Positions 21,473-33,064 are shown, numbered from the stretch's first letter. The stretch is DNA of 60,000 bases from Zygnema cylindricum (GCA_037447655.1 JBBHKE010001006.1:126001-186000); one strand, 5' to 3'. Numbers and translations: made by a program. The notes: generated by a model from the letters alone, not told the origin.

Positions 21473-22087
21473 CACCGCGAATCGTAATTAGAGTAAAGAA
21501 AAAATTAGAGTAAAGTAACAAGAAAAACAATTAGAGTTATTAACGCTAATTTGTGTGATATAACTTTTTCACAGAGGAAGTTTCCTCTAATTTATTTAAG
21601 TACTCTATATTGGGTTATGTCGGCAATAATTATCCGCGCTGAAATTACGAACACTAAATTACGTAGAAGTACAGAATCTGGTAGTCCGTATAGTTTTGAC
21701 GTCATTATGACGCTAGTACTATTTGTCGCGCTGAATGTCAGTTAATGTTCACACTGACGACGATGCTGTCGACGGACGAGCGTTATGCGAACGGCTTTTT
21801 GTCGATGTGATTGATTATCTGTTTAGTGCGATTTCACGTGCGAGCGTGATTCTATTAAATCCTTATTTGTACCTTTTTTCTTATAAAAGTACAATTCTGC
21901 ACGGTCGGACGTCGTCTGTACTCCACACTATTAAAAATGATCCTATATTAGATTATTTCAAGCTAATTAAACCTTACCTTAAATAGCATAATGAAAAATT
22001 TAGAATCATTTACTCTATTTAAGGTGATAGAGTCAAAATTTAGGGCGACCGAATTAGCGTAATTTAATCTAATTACGATTCGCGGTG
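21473..22087. mobile_element. CACCG-family TIR element, copy f
   Basis: A 615-bp element from CACCGCGAATCGTAATT to ACGATTCGCGGTG. The left flank ends ...TTACAGTA and the right flank starts TAGTG, compatible with a TA duplication. It is non-coding; the short open frames inside have no motif. Confidence 0.6.
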
Positions 22088-22201
22088 TAGTGCACAACTG
22101 TTGGCCCACAATGACGTAGCAGGACCATGTCGGATATCGAACAAAATGTTGGTGACACGTAGTTAGATTGTCTTTTGCGCTCCGGATTTTGTAGTGTGGA
22201 C

Positions 22202-22660
22202 CATAGTTCAAAAGTAGGCGTTTCTATTTTAGGCCTTTTGTCGGCGCCTTTATCGTAAGTTGTGTTATGGGCTTTTTATGTGATCTTCTTATCAGCGACC
22301 GTCCGATCGTCCAAATCTGATGATAATCCTGTCGTAAGTTGTGTTATGGGCTTTTTCGTGTGATCTTCTTAGATCGCTACTTTGATCGACGACCGTCAGA
22401 TCGTCCAAATTTGACGGTTTAAATAAAAAGTCGCTCAAAACTCACAGATAAAGTTTTTTTTTTCCGATTTTTTTTTCAAATTTAGACATGACGTTTAATT
22501 CTCTATCGATCCATGTGCAACTCAACCCTGTTAGTATTTTATTTCATTTTGCTGCCAATACAATACGGGTCTTAACTCTTAAGGGTATATTACTATATTG
22601 TATTTTTTGCGTACAATATGCATGTTGTATGGGTGTACTTTCACCTACTTTTGAACTATG
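22202..22660. mobile_element. hAT MITE (family 3), 459 bp, TSD GTGTGGAC
   Basis: Perfect 17-bp inverted termini CATAGTTCAAAAGTAGG / CCTACTTTTGAACTATG and a perfect 8-bp duplication GTGTGGAC (22194-22201, 22661-22668). It is the cleanest copy of the family. An internal direct repeat of about 50 bp (GTAAGTTGTGTTATGGGCTTTT...) occurs near 22255 and 22333. Confidence 0.88.
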
Positions 22661-22940
22661 GTGTGGACCCTTTTAAATTTTGTAATGTGGACCCGGCGCA
22701 TATAGACGATATCTATAGTTTTGATCTTTAATTGGGCATAGTTTGACGCTTTAACGTCTAGGTTTGTAGTGTTTCAATAGTTTAGTTTTGTTGTACTTGC
22801 TTTGTTAGTTTATTTCTTTTCTTTTAGGCTTTTAACGCATTTTTGTTGTGTTTTTATTACTTCAGGATTTTGGTCTTTAATCTTTGTTGGTCATCAATAT
22901 TTTTTAGTGACAATCATGTTTTGTACATTGATGGTATTAC

Positions 22941-23286
22941 TAGTGTTGGGTATCGAGGACCCTTTGCCAATATTCGATATATATCGAATTTCAGGTACCC
23001 GATAATCGATATATCGCATCGATATATCAAAAACCAAATCATCGCGATATATTGGCGATATATCGCCGATATACGTATCTGCAATATATCGAGCCATAAA
23101 AGAAATATCGGGGGTAAATACCCTTACGATTTTCCATACGATTTTCCGTACTATGACTGTACGGACACCCATTTTTTTGCGATATATATCGCGATGATTT
23201 ATGTTGGTCCCGGTACGATATATCGAGGAATCTGCTCGATCGATATTCGATATATCGAATATCGCAATTATCGCGATATGAATTTA
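22941..23286. mobile_element. hAT MITE (family 1), right end lost
   Basis: Starts TAGTGTTGGGTATCG and continues in the reverse orientation of the 54511 copy. It has dense GATATATCG, CGATATTCG and TATCGCGATA palindromic words. It should end ...CGATACCCAACACTA after GAATTTAC, but switches at 23287 into a CACCG element end. No second target duplication is visible. Confidence 0.75.
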
Positions 23287-23403
23287 CGGGGTACCTCAAA
23301 TAACGTGCAAAAACATTTAGCGTACTTTATTCTATTTGAGAATTTGCCCCAAAAAAAGGGGTACCCCAATTAGCGTCATGTACGCTAATAGCGATTCACG
23401 GTG
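23287..23403. mobile_element. CACCG-family element, right-end fragment
   Basis: Reverse complement of the left end of the 48132-48620 copy, nearly identical over about 117 bp. It ends GATTCACGGTG, followed by the TACAGTA linker (23404-23410). The left part is missing, cut at the hAT fragment. Confidence 0.7.
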
Positions 23404-23410
23404 TACAGTA

Positions 23411-25534
23411 CAGGAGGGGTTTCGAACACGCACGGCTCTGGGTGCGGGACCTTCGGCACCTCTCTTCAATATGTGAAATTTGCCGTAAGTCCCACACTTA
23501 CAAGATACCTACCCGGTATCGAACAATCCGTAAAAAAAAAATTACGCGTAATTCTGTTGGGTTCAAACGCTAATATTTTTTTTTACCGTAGCGTTTGTCT
23601 TTTGACTTTTATGATACTGCCCGACTATTTGAAAACTGGTTTTTTCATTTGACGTCGACTCATGTGTTGATTTTTTCATCTGACGTCAAATGACGTGGGT
23701 ACGTATAACATAAAGCTTCAAATTATATGTTAATTAGTACAACAGGACATTGTGAATTACTTTATCCGTACACCGCCCATTATATATTAGATTTAAAGAT
23801 TATTAGCGTTTAATAGGAAATGAAAATGTATAATAATCATTTAGTCAACTCCCCTTGAATAATGATGTTGATACCCCAACAAAGGTAGCGACCAATTTAG
23901 TGTTAATATAACATCTATGGGCAACATAACTTTGTTAGGTGCCTTTCCCATTTATTAGTTTAAACAACACTAATTTAGAGAGTCGGAATTTATCGGTTAC
24001 GAGTACTATGATTCAAAATAATTAAGATTGTGTGTTTGAAACATTAAATTGGACGGAATTAGTAATGTCCATTACTAACTAATAATTTCACTCACAATAG
24101 TACATGGTACAATAACCACTACGTTATTGTTGTATATAATAAGATAAAGATAATTTAATGAAACAAATTGGGTTAACAAAACGGGTTAATAATATATATT
24201 TAAACAAAATGGGTGAATGATAAAATGAAACAAAAGCAAGTAAATATGTAAATAATAAAGTTTTTTGCATAGTTAGAAACAAAAATCATTTAACGTGTTT
24301 CATTGATGGTTTGTTAAAACATTTGAGACGCATATAAACACTTTTTTTAGAGGTAGTTACCGCATATGTTTACAATAACTATAAGATGGTATTATATTTT
24401 TGTACATTCTTCGTCATCAATAAGTAGTTGGAGCTAAACATTGTACATGGTCTATTATGTTTAAAGGTTTGGACTTATACACTAGACTGTGTATACAATA
24501 TTGATATATTTCTATAAATTTGTGTATATATGAAGGCATCATATAGTACTTTATGTGAAAATGGTATCAAGTTTTTATTTAAATCGTTTTGGGTGTATAT
24601 GTGTGGTTAACCAAGTGTATACTTTGAAAAATTCAAAGGTGATGCGCTTTGTCGACTACTAACAATGGTATTTTGCACAAATATAGGTAGTTATAAAATA
24701 GTTATCATATAAATAATCAACAATAGTATTTACAATCGAATATCATTTTTTAAACATTATTGAACATAGATCCAATAGGTTGTGTTAAGAGTTAAAGGGT
24801 GATTATAACAATTATGGGTGGTTATTGCAATTGAAAAGAACAATACTATAGCAATCACTGAGAAATTTATATGCGTCGACAAAACTTGTCAAGCCATAGC
24901 CAAGCCTACAAAACAAAAAAAAAATGTTTTTGGTTAAGTATCCATAATGGCGATTACAACTAGTATTGATGGTTATTATTTAATCTCACAAAGAATATAA
25001 AATGGTCAACTTACATTAAATTTCATAACTTAATCAAACATATCCTAGGCTTTAAAACCATATTGTCATTCGACGTCGGTGAAAGTCGACATGGCGTTTT
25101 AAGACTAGTATTGGTAGTTAATTCAACAATTTCAAATGAATTGTTCTACGTTTATTAAGGTTACGCGATCACACATTTTGATCAACCAAATGTATTATTC
25201 AAAACTACAATTTCACCTTTTGTTGAATGTTGGGACAAATGACTTTGGAACAACATCGTTGTTTTCGCAACATTGTGTAATAACATGTTTCGCATTAGTT
25301 AAGACAATCATGTCAAAATAAAATTATGTTACAATTTTTTATGATTATTTTTTTGAGTTTTTACAAACATAAAAAAAAACCCATTGTATTAAGCAATTTA
25401 AGATAAAATTTAACACACGTTTCACCATATGAATAAAAAACAAAAAAAATAAAACGAATATGCGAACAACACAAAAATTAAAATGTTTCAATGAAAAAAA
25501 ATAGTACAAGTTCATTTGAACAATAATGGTCCAA
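23411..25534. other. AT-rich stretch without recognisable gene
   Basis: Strongly AT-rich from about 23700, with few of the GTAC words so common elsewhere. No open frame with a recognisable motif and no terminal repeats found. Confidence 0.5.
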
Positions 25535-26603
25535 TTAGCCTAAGATTCTACGGAGCTCATCCAATTTTTTAAACCGTAACAAAATTCTTTCAAAATCTTT
25601 ATGACTAGTTCCATCCTTCAAAGTTGGTTCGCTAGAAATAGACAAAGCCACCTTTAGTTATGCCGTACTACCATTAAACTGTTTGGCTTTAATATTTTCG
25701 AGATAAGTTAAAGCTTTTGTTAAATTGTAACAACGAGCTTTCCTCAAATTTTCAATACAAGTAACAATTTTCGAACATCGAGCCCATCTTGATTTCTGAC
25801 CGGATGCCCATACTTTGAATTGTTGACCGGGTTTTTTGTATGGTTTTGTTTGGGTTTCATGTAATAAAGATTTAATCGGAGGGCGGCCATCCAAAGCGTA
25901 ATGGTACTCATTGAAAATTTACTTGACGTTTACATTAACATAATCTTTGAACGGTTAATACTTTGAACGGTATACCCACTACAGTTATCCCAATCAATCT
26001 CAAAAGCATCAAGTTGAGGGAGAGGCGGCGTAAAAGAAGTGCTAGGAACGAAACGAAGAGGGGTAGAAGGCCTAAATGAAGGGGATGGAGTAGGAAAAGG
26101 GGGGGGAGGGGGCATAAATGAAGAAGTGGAAGATGGAGGAGGGGAGAAGGGCGTAGATGAAGGGGAGGGAGTGGGAGGAGAAATAGGATGGGGGTGGTCA
26201 AAAGAGGGATGTGAAAAAAACCAAATGCATGTTTCTCCGAAAAGCCTCCATCTAAACGACGTTCAATCGAGGCAAGCCTTATGTCAATCATACTTATACA
26301 ATTTTCCATTGACTTCCCAAAACTCGCCATCTGCTCACTTTGTTGATTTCGTAGTTCTACTAAAAGAGATGGTACAACATCCACTCCTAAGCGTAACGCA
26401 TTAAGTTATGCTTTGTCTTCCGTCGGAATGTTAACCTCCGCAAAAGTTGACCTTTCATTTAATTTTTCGTCTATGGTTTGTACCGTTTTTTTAAATATCT
26501 TCCATTGATCCCCACATTCTCAAATGATAGTCATAAAAAAAAGCGTCGCAAAAAAGGCGTGTAATGGAAACATTTTATGTATTAGGGCAATATCCTGCCA
26601 TAA

Positions 26604-26677
26604 AGTTTGACGAATAGTACCCGTCATTAACTCCAAAAATAGTTTGACGAATAGTACCCGTCATTAACTCCAAAAAT
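26604..26677. repeat. 37-bp tandem duplication
   Basis: Two adjacent near-identical 37-bp units beginning AGTTTGACGAATAGTACCCG (26604-26640 and 26641-26677). They lie in the second block of the minus-strand recombinase-like pseudogene. A 37-bp duplication shifts the reading frame by one base, so it is itself inactivating. Confidence 0.85.
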
Positions 26678-26859
26678 TTATGTGCTGATACATCCCGTGT
26701 TACATCACCACCATATAATCACCACCATATATATTTCTCTGTTGTCAAAAACGAATAAATGAAAAAACATAAGTCAAACATTTTCAACATTATTTTTATC
26801 TTTCTTTCGTCTATTTTTAATATGTTATGTTTTTCTTTTTTTCATTATTTTAGTTTTTC

Positions 26860-27010
26860 AATATTCTAATTTTTGAATTTCAATTTTTTAGTTATCCAGT
26901 TTTCAGTTTTTCTATTTTTCAGTTTTTCTGTTTTTTATTTTCAGTTTCTCATTTTTTCTGCTTATCAGTTTTTCAGTTTTGTAGTTTTTCTATTTTTCAT
27001 TTTTTCAGTT
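26860..27010. repeat. T-rich (TTTTTCAGTTTT) degenerate tandem repeat
   Basis: Some twelve imperfect units of TTTTTCAG/TTTTTCTA in the presumed intron of the minus-strand pseudogene. Confidence 0.7.
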
Positions 27011-27035
27011 TTTCAATATTTCTTATTTAATCACT

Positions 27036-27475
27036 AATTATACTAAAAACTGAGAACTGAAATAGGATATACTAATCACCCTAAAAACTGAAAACTGTAG
27101 TAATGCACATTAATTATACTAAAGACTCAAAATTGTAATATTGCACACCAGTAATACTAAAAGCTAGAAATAGTGCACATTAATTATACTAAAAAGTGAA
27201 ACTGTATAGTGCACACAAATAATACTAAAAACTGAAAACTTTAATTGTACACACTAATTATACTAAAAAATGTAATAGTGCACACAAATGATACTAAAAA
27301 CGAAAATGGTGAACACTAATAATATTAAAAACTGAAAACTGTAAAATGCACAATAATTTTCCTAAAAATTGAAAACTGTAAATTGAACACTAATCTTACT
27401 AAAACCGGATAAGTGTAATAGTATACATTAATTATACCAGAAACTGAAACTTTATTAATGCACACTAAAGATAAC
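27036..27475. repeat. Minisatellite, ACTAATTATACTAAAAACTGAAAACTG-type units
   Basis: About ten degenerate units, each roughly 35-45 bp, made of CACACTAATTATACTAAAA followed by ACTGAAAACTGTAATAGTG. It lies in the presumed intron of the minus-strand recombinase-like pseudogene. Confidence 0.8.
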
Positions 27476-27899
27476 AAAAACTATAACCAGCATAATAAAA
27501 AAATTATATTCACAAAACAGTTGTAAAGGCTAGAAATACCTTCCAAATTCGCATTCGTAACATGTACTGTGTTAATGTACTAGGCAATATCGTCTTTTTT
27601 ACATTATAAAAAGCCTCTCGTCTGGCTTCTTCGGTATTTAGACAAAAGGAGGCTGGCTCGAGTTTCCTCCCAGATATGACATTATTTTGAAATCGTAATC
27701 CTTGCCCTTCGCCATCCCCGTCTTCTACTTCACTCGTTTCAACAGGTACAACTCGTTTTCGTTTTCTCTTTGTTTTTTCGATTTCAATGTTTTCGCCATT
27801 CAAGTGTTTAACACGAGTTGAACCAGCCCTATTCGCGGATTTCGGAAGACGTCGATTTGGAATTTTATCAGTCGTGGGAGCAACAGGGGCACTTTCCAT

Positions 27900-29061
27900 A
27901 TTAAAGTGATTATGAAGATAGAGTTGTGACGATAAAGTGTGACGGCGAGAACAATAAAAAAAAATAAAAAAAATACAAAGATGTAAATAATAATAACACC
28001 ATTTATTAATTTCGATGCCATCTTGTTGTACATTTCCTTCCCGCTGTACAACTATACATTGCTGCTATTTCTGCCAACTGTAATGTACAGTTATACATTT
28101 TCTGCAAGCTAGACCCAAAGTCCCAAGAAAGTCAAAAGTTATAAAACATCATATAAGTTCCAAAAAAAGTCACTAAAGAGTCAAATACAAGTTTTAACAA
28201 AATTCATTAGATGTTATTAAATTTTATATATCAATTATAATATTGGGTAAAAATATATATGTTATTCGATTACATATGACAACTATAATATTAAGTAAGA
28301 AAATTTTATTCTGTACACATTGACAAAGTAAACTGTTCACCGCTGTTAGAGTTGAAGCATTTTTGTCACTGGTAACAATTCATTTTGTGCCAGTTTTGAA
28401 TTAGTGTTAACAAGACTAGCTTGTGAAAAAATAGGTTCTGATTTGAGGTATTTCTTTACTGCTACCACATTCCTGTATATATATTCTATTGCACGTTTCT
28501 AAAGCTTTTACATAGCACTTGGATAGCTGTACATCCCTTATATTTGACTTTCAGAAGTGGAAAAATAAACCGTATTATTTTTCAAAACCTAAAACACTTA
28601 CATTTTAACACTCACAAGAAACACAACCATGAGTTACTTACCTTATAATTTTTTTCCAAAAAACGGCCGCGAGGAATGAAATAGAAATGGCGACCAGGGA
28701 GGGAGAAAACGATGATAGGGCCGCCAAGAAACGAATAATGAGACGAAACACGAAATGAAAGGAAGAGGCAAAAAGTTGAAACAATCATTTTTTGTGTTTA
28801 AACGAGTTGATATGTAAAAATTTCGAATTTAAAAAGTTGAAGAAATCAACGGGCAGAAAAATGTTTCGTCCCACGATTCCCTTTGTTCAAGGGAAGGTTG
28901 CGGTAGTTTCGAGGCGTTCGCAGTTAGCCATACGGCTCGCGGCGCGAGGCGTCGTTACTCGAAAAACGAGGGGGGCGACATGGACGACTCCACAAAGGGT
29001 GCCGCGAGACTTAAGGGTCCTGCGGGGCCGAAAAGTTGCAAAAGTCAGTATAGTACAGTAA
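27900..29061. other. Stretch without recognisable gene
   Basis: AT-rich to about 28650, then a locally GC-richer patch (28860-29040) with an 89-codon open frame on the plus strand and one on the minus strand. Neither has a motif I recognise. Confidence 0.4.
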
Positions 29062-29280
29062 CACCGTGTATCGCTTTTAGCGTCATTTTTTTTTTCACAG
29101 CTCATAATTCTTTTTTCCCCGTACACACGTGTCTGTTTTTTGATTGGAGATCGATCGTCTGAAAGAGTGAATAGTATCTGTTAATCGAAACCGTCGGATT
29201 TTCAATTAAAACAAGTGTGCACGAAGAAAAGTTGACTTAAGTGGAGCAAAAAAAACATAAACACAACTATTGTAGCAAAC

Positions 29281-29861
29281 TGTTGAGATTCATAAAAAGT
29301 GGCCATAGGATCGATCAATTACAAGACAAAAAGCTAAGGAAAACAACTCTATATGAGAAGACAAGCTTAATTACTGAAAAAGGAAGAAGATAGATTAATT
29401 ACATGACAAAATAAGCACTCAGTGTAAAAATAGCAGCAGGGAAAAAAATGGAGAGAATCATTCAGTAGATTGATTCATTTCAATGTCATGCATGCGTACA
29501 TTTTCTATGTGTGGATGACGCAGGTACTACCCTACTTGTGTTTCACGTAAAAGAAATATCTCAACTTGTGACCTACATTAACGAATCAACGGTCATAATT
29601 CACTGCATGACATTCTCTCAAAATCTGCAACAACTTGACTTGTCGTACGACGACTTAACTTGCCGTACGGTACAAGTAAGCGACTACATTTCATCAAATC
29701 TTGGCGTCTACGCAAAGTATGCTTGACGTCTAAACAATTTTAACTTGACGTCTACTCATCCGTACATGTACCTAACAGGACTTCAGTTGATTCTTTTTCA
29801 CGCAATGTTGACTAAGTTTGACTTCTAGTCCTCAGCAGGAAATGGAAACAGAATTCTAGCA
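29281..29861 (-). repeat. 3' LTR of copia family 2
   Basis: In element orientation it runs TGCTAGAATTC...AATCTCAACA. A purine tract AGAGAGGGGG immediately before it (29862-29875 on the minus strand) is a good polypurine tract. It is rich in TTGACGTCTA words. Confidence 0.88.
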
Positions 29862-29959
29862 CCCCCTCTCTGGTCATTTTCTGCACAATATTAACTTGTC
29901 CACACTAAATAAGACCAACTCTTGTGAGTTTATTAAAAATAACTATTTTATATGGTTAA

Positions 29960-30560
29960 CTAATTTGTTGTTTGAGTAGCCAGTGCGTATTCTGCCTCTG
30001 TGGTGGACGACGCCAAAGAAGATTGGCGTGTTGAACTCCAACTAATACATCCCTTTGAACACGTCAATATCCAACTTGTAGTGCTTCTCTTTGTTTCGAG
30101 GTCGCTTCCCCAATCCGCATCAACATAGCCGAAACAATCAATGTTTTCGGTGTTCTTCAAGAATCTTAGGCCATATATGGATTAGTGTAGTTTACACACC
30201 ATAAGTTTTTTTCTTGGTTCTACCATGTCGTCTGGTTGATCCATGTAGACTTCTTCCTCCAACTCCCCATTAAGGAATAAAGTTTTGATATCCAGCTGAT
30301 GCATCTACATACCCTCTGTTGCCCTTAAGGCTATTAAACTTCTGGGACAATTAAAATTCACTATTGGTGAGAAAGTCTCAGTTAATCAACAACCTCTTCT
30401 TGGGAATACCCCTTAGCTACCAACCTCACTTTATATCTTTCCACTAACCCATCTAACTTTCTCTTAATTTTAAAGACCCATTTACACCCCACAATGTGTT
30501 TCTCTTTTGGGCGTTCTACTAAGGTCCAAGTTTTGTTTTTGATCAGTGAGTCATATTCTA
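29960..30560 (-). pseudogene. copia family 2 reverse transcriptase start and RNase H end
   Basis: 30560-30200 reads WVFKIKRKLDGLVERYK, RLVAKGYSQEE and then QLDIKTLFLNGELEEEVYM (RT N-terminal motifs). 30160-29960 jumps to FGYVDADWGSDLETKRSTTS and STTEAEYALA, which are RNase H motifs. The RT catalytic YVDD region between them is missing. Confidence 0.75.
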
Positions 30561-30699
30561 GTTCTATTGCCTCTTTCTATTTCTGAGAACTAGAACTCTC
30601 CAAAGTTTCATGAAAGGCTTGCAGTTCCCTCTCTACCGCCATCTTCATGCTTAACCCACATCTTCCATTTCTTCAATGAGTCGTTTTGGTTTAGCACCT

Positions 30700-31220
30700 A
30701 TCCGACTAGAAACTATTTGAGGAGTTACCTTCAATTTCGATTGTTGAATCAGATTTGGAGAGGTTGTACTTTGCGAAGGTTGTGGTGTTGGTAACTTCTC
30801 CACTGGTAAAGATTGAAAGGTTGATGTTCCACTGGGATGATAAATGTATGAACTGGAGTAGAATTAAGCGTGGATGACGAAGGCTCCACTTCATGTTCTC
30901 TGCATGGAGTACTTGACGTCTTAAGGTTGTCTTTGGTGTCGACGTCTTCAAGTCTTTTCACCATCTTCTTTTCGATCTGTCTTTTGAGATTTTGCCCTCC
31001 TAGATGACCATATCGCTGATGCCATTGCTTAAATTCATCTGTGCATCTTCATCTTCCAAACGTAGAGAAAAAAAATTCTCTTCTAGATATCCAAGAGGGA
31101 TAAGCTTTCCCTCACTTTTGATATCACATCGTTCATTTTTCTTTTTCTCAAATTCGACTTTCAGTCCACTCCTCACATCCTTTATAACACTGAAAAGTAA
31201 TGCTTTAAACCTTGTAAGTT
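30700..31220 (-). pseudogene. copia family 2 pre-integrase segment fused to post-integrase linker
   Basis: Reads CDIKSEGKLIPLGYLEENFF and HQRYGHLGGQNLKRQIEK, the GAG-pre-integrase signature. It then passes directly into KKMVKRLEDVDTKDNLK and Ser/Thr/Pro-rich sequence that normally lies after the integrase. No DDE core lies between, so the integrase has been deleted. Confidence 0.65.
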
Positions 31221-31377
31221 GAAATTCTGTGGTCTCCATTGACCCACGGAATGAGCAGCCTATGTAAAGCCTCTAGGATAATATTTGCCCCTTCTACTTT
31301 CCCGCTGAATAAGCGCCGCCCAGGCACACAAATATTCTGACCACTCTCATCCTTGTGAGGACAAGACTCCCCTGAGA
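31220..31377 (-). repeat. 3'-terminal fragment of a copia family-1 LTR inside family 2
   Basis: On the minus strand this reads ...CTCACAAGGATGAGAGTGGTC..., then CTAGAGGCTT, then ATGGAGACCACAGAATTTCA. It is homologous to the last roughly 158 bp of family-1 LTRs (compare 39970-40130). It ends at the LTR terminus CA and interrupts the protease frame of family 2. Confidence 0.7.
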
Positions 31378-31514
31378 GAAGAAAAGATAGACTTGTCATT
31401 ATACATATGATAAGACGCTCCACGGTCTATAATCCATTTGCTTTTTGGAGCATTTGACTGTGTGAGGAAAATTTTAGTCTCATCTTGAATGTTCATGGCA
31501 AATGACTGTTTATT

Positions 31515-31778
31515 CTATTTGTTTTTGTCTTTGCTACGACAAACTGAAGACTTATGACCTAGTTTTTCACAACTATAACAAACAATCTTTTTCTTCAAGT
31601 TTTTAGTCTCTTTCTTTTTAAATCTACAGTCACCAGCCTGATGATTGGTTTTGCCACATATGGCACAAGCAGTTACTAACTCAATACGTTTTGGCATAAA
31701 GAGCTGCATTTGACTGTTTTTCCTCCTTTGTTTTAAGTTCAACTTCTTCGTGAATGAAATGTTCACATATTGCATCAA
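31515..31778 (-). pseudogene. copia family 2 gag C-terminus with two zinc knuckles
   Basis: Two intact CX2CX4HX4C knuckles, CAICGKTNHQAGDC and CYSCEKLGHKSSVC, separated by a Lys-rich linker. They are nucleic-acid-binding motifs of the gag nucleocapsid. The protease motif KWIIDRGASYHM follows at about 31440, with Arg in place of Ser in the DSG active site. Confidence 0.8.
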
Positions 31779-31910
31779 AGTCTATAGTAGGTTGACTTTT
31801 CAAATCATCATAGCATACTGTGATGGCAATGACCTAAACAGTGTGAGGATCAAATCATCATCATTCAGTTTTGTGTCGACTGCGTCTAATGTAACTTAAA
31901 GCTTTTTCAG

Positions 31911-32375
31911 TCATTTGATATGGGTTTCCATAGTATCTCCACTCTCCATACTAAAGTCCAGCAATTTGTTCTTTAATTGCATAATATGTGACGGATTAGT
32001 ATGCTCATGTACAGTCCTTAGTTTATCCCACATAGCCTTAGGTTTCTCCAACTCAACTATGTGTAAAAGTTGATTGTTTTCCACTGCTAGAAAAAATAAT
32101 GTCGCTGCCTCTTCTTCCCTTCTATCATATCCTGCTGCCTTTTGGGCTTCACTAGGTTTATGTTCAATGCCTGCTATCATACCCCAATAATTCTTAAATT
32201 TTAGAATTCGGGTCATCTTAGCTTTACACAATAAATAATTACTGCCATTAAATTTCTGGATGTATGTAATTTTACCTAAAGCTCCAATACCATGTTGAGA
32301 TTCAGAAAAGTGGCCATAGGATCGATCAATTACAAAACATGAAGCTAAGGAAAACAACTCTATATGAGAAGACAA
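31911..32375 (-). pseudogene. copia family 2 gag
   Basis: The open frame carries KFNGSNYLLCKAKMTRILK, then WDKLRTVHE and MQLKNKLLDFSMESGDTMETHI, matching the UBN2-type gag of plant copia elements. The only upstream in-frame ATG before the conserved part lies inside the 5' LTR (32375), and the frame is open through the primer-binding site. The gag continues with breaks towards the zinc-knuckle segment. Confidence 0.75.
32281..32292 (-). promoter_or_regulatory. Primer-binding site, initiator tRNA-Met 3'-end type
   Basis: Read on the minus strand, TGGTATTGGAGC follows the LTR directly. The usual plant copia site is TGGTATCAGAGC, so two bases differ. This is the conventional 3'-end primer, unlike family 1 in the same window. 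Confidence 0.75.
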
Positions 32376-32858
32376 GCTTAATTACTGAACAAGAAAGAAG
32401 ATAGATTAATTACACGACAAAATAAGCACTCAGTGCAAAAATAGCAGCAAGGAAAAAATTGGAGAGAATCATTTAGTAGATTGATTGATTTCAATGTCAG
32501 GCATGCGTACATTTTATGTGTGGATAACGTAGGTACTATGCTATTTGTGTTTCACGTAAAAGAAATATCTTAACTTGTGACCTACGTAAACGAATCAACT
32601 GTTGTAATTCACTACTTGACATTCACTCAAAATCTGCGACGACTTAGACTTGCCGTACGGTACAAGTAAGCGACTACGTTTCATCAAATCTTGACGTCTA
32701 TGCAAAGTATGCTTGACGTCTAAACAAATTTAACTTGACGTCTACTCAACCGTACATGTACCTAACAGGACTTCGGTTGATTCTTTTTCACGCAACGTTA
32801 ACTAAGTTTGACTTCTGGGTTCTGGACCTCAGCAGGAAATGGACACAGAATTCTAACA
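32293..32858 (-). repeat. 5' LTR of copia family 2
   Basis: In element orientation it starts TGTTAGAATTC and ends ATCTCAACA. It is very similar to the other LTR apart from small indels. Confidence 0.88.
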
Positions 32859-33064
32859 CAAACTAAACCGCTAATCGTTATTAGTGTTAAAGATTTATTT
32901 GTGTTAGTGCTAAATTAGAATTAGCACTACTAATTTAGTACAAGGAGACGTGGCAGATTGTAGTCCATGTTTTTAAATAATGTTGTTCACTCTATTTTAT
33001 GATTTTTGGTCAAAAAAAGCCACGACTGGATTAGTGATATTAACACTAATAATGAATAGCGGTG

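Larger units (their letters stand above)
25535..27899 (-). pseudogene. NDC10/Crypton-type recombinase-like gene, decayed and internally deleted
   Basis: The first exon, 27899-27536, encodes a basic nuclear-signal-like stretch (KTKRKRKR) and then ILPSTLTQYMLRMRIWK, which resembles a recombinase N-terminal core-binding start. It ends at donor GTATTT. A second block, from about 26745 down to 25935, reads FLELMTGTIRQTLWQD, HKMFPLHAFF, then coiled-coil sequence RLASIERRLDGGF, with stops TGA and TAA in frame. A third block, 25894-25535, reads EYHYALDGRPPIKSLLHE and KSRWARCSKIVTCIENLRK with one TAA inside. The FL..L...R..L.QD/FP.H block and a C-terminal GRPP...(R)R...I domain are what follow the AGF/FPW domain in NDC10-like proteins, as far as I recall. 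The recombinase core (KTHxxR...RLGRW) is missing between block one and block two. The ORF pieces are seen; the assignment is inferred. Confidence 0.4.
29281..32858 (-). mobile_element. Ty1/copia LTR retrotransposon, family 2, internally deleted, minus strand
   Basis: LTRs lie at 29281-29861 and 32293-32858 and the perfect 5-bp duplication CAAAC at 29276-29280 and 32859-32863. The internal region is only about 2.4 kb. It retains gag, two zinc knuckles, part of the protease, a pre-integrase fragment, the start of RT and part of RNase H. The integrase catalytic core and the YVDD part of RT are deleted. A fragment of a family-1 LTR interrupts the protease region (31220-31377). Confidence 0.92.
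29062..33064. mobile_element. CACCG-family TIR element, copy g, split by a copia insertion
   Basis: Starts CACCGTGTATCGCTTTTAG and ends ...AATGAATAGCGGTG. Removing the copia element 29281-32858 and one CAAAC copy leaves about 420 bp. The inner flanks (ACATAAACACAACTATTG before, CGCTAATCGTTATTAG after) resemble the related element near 55049-55260, which supports a single interrupted element. Confidence 0.5.

Noticed and set aside
22843-23373. 176-codon frame
   Set aside because: It runs through hAT family-1 palindromes and a CACCG end. Its apparent Ile/Tyr/Arg repeats come from CGATATAT words.
27036-27475. Possible CRISPR-like array
   Set aside because: Units are degenerate and contiguous without unique spacers, in a eukaryotic intron. 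It is a minisatellite.
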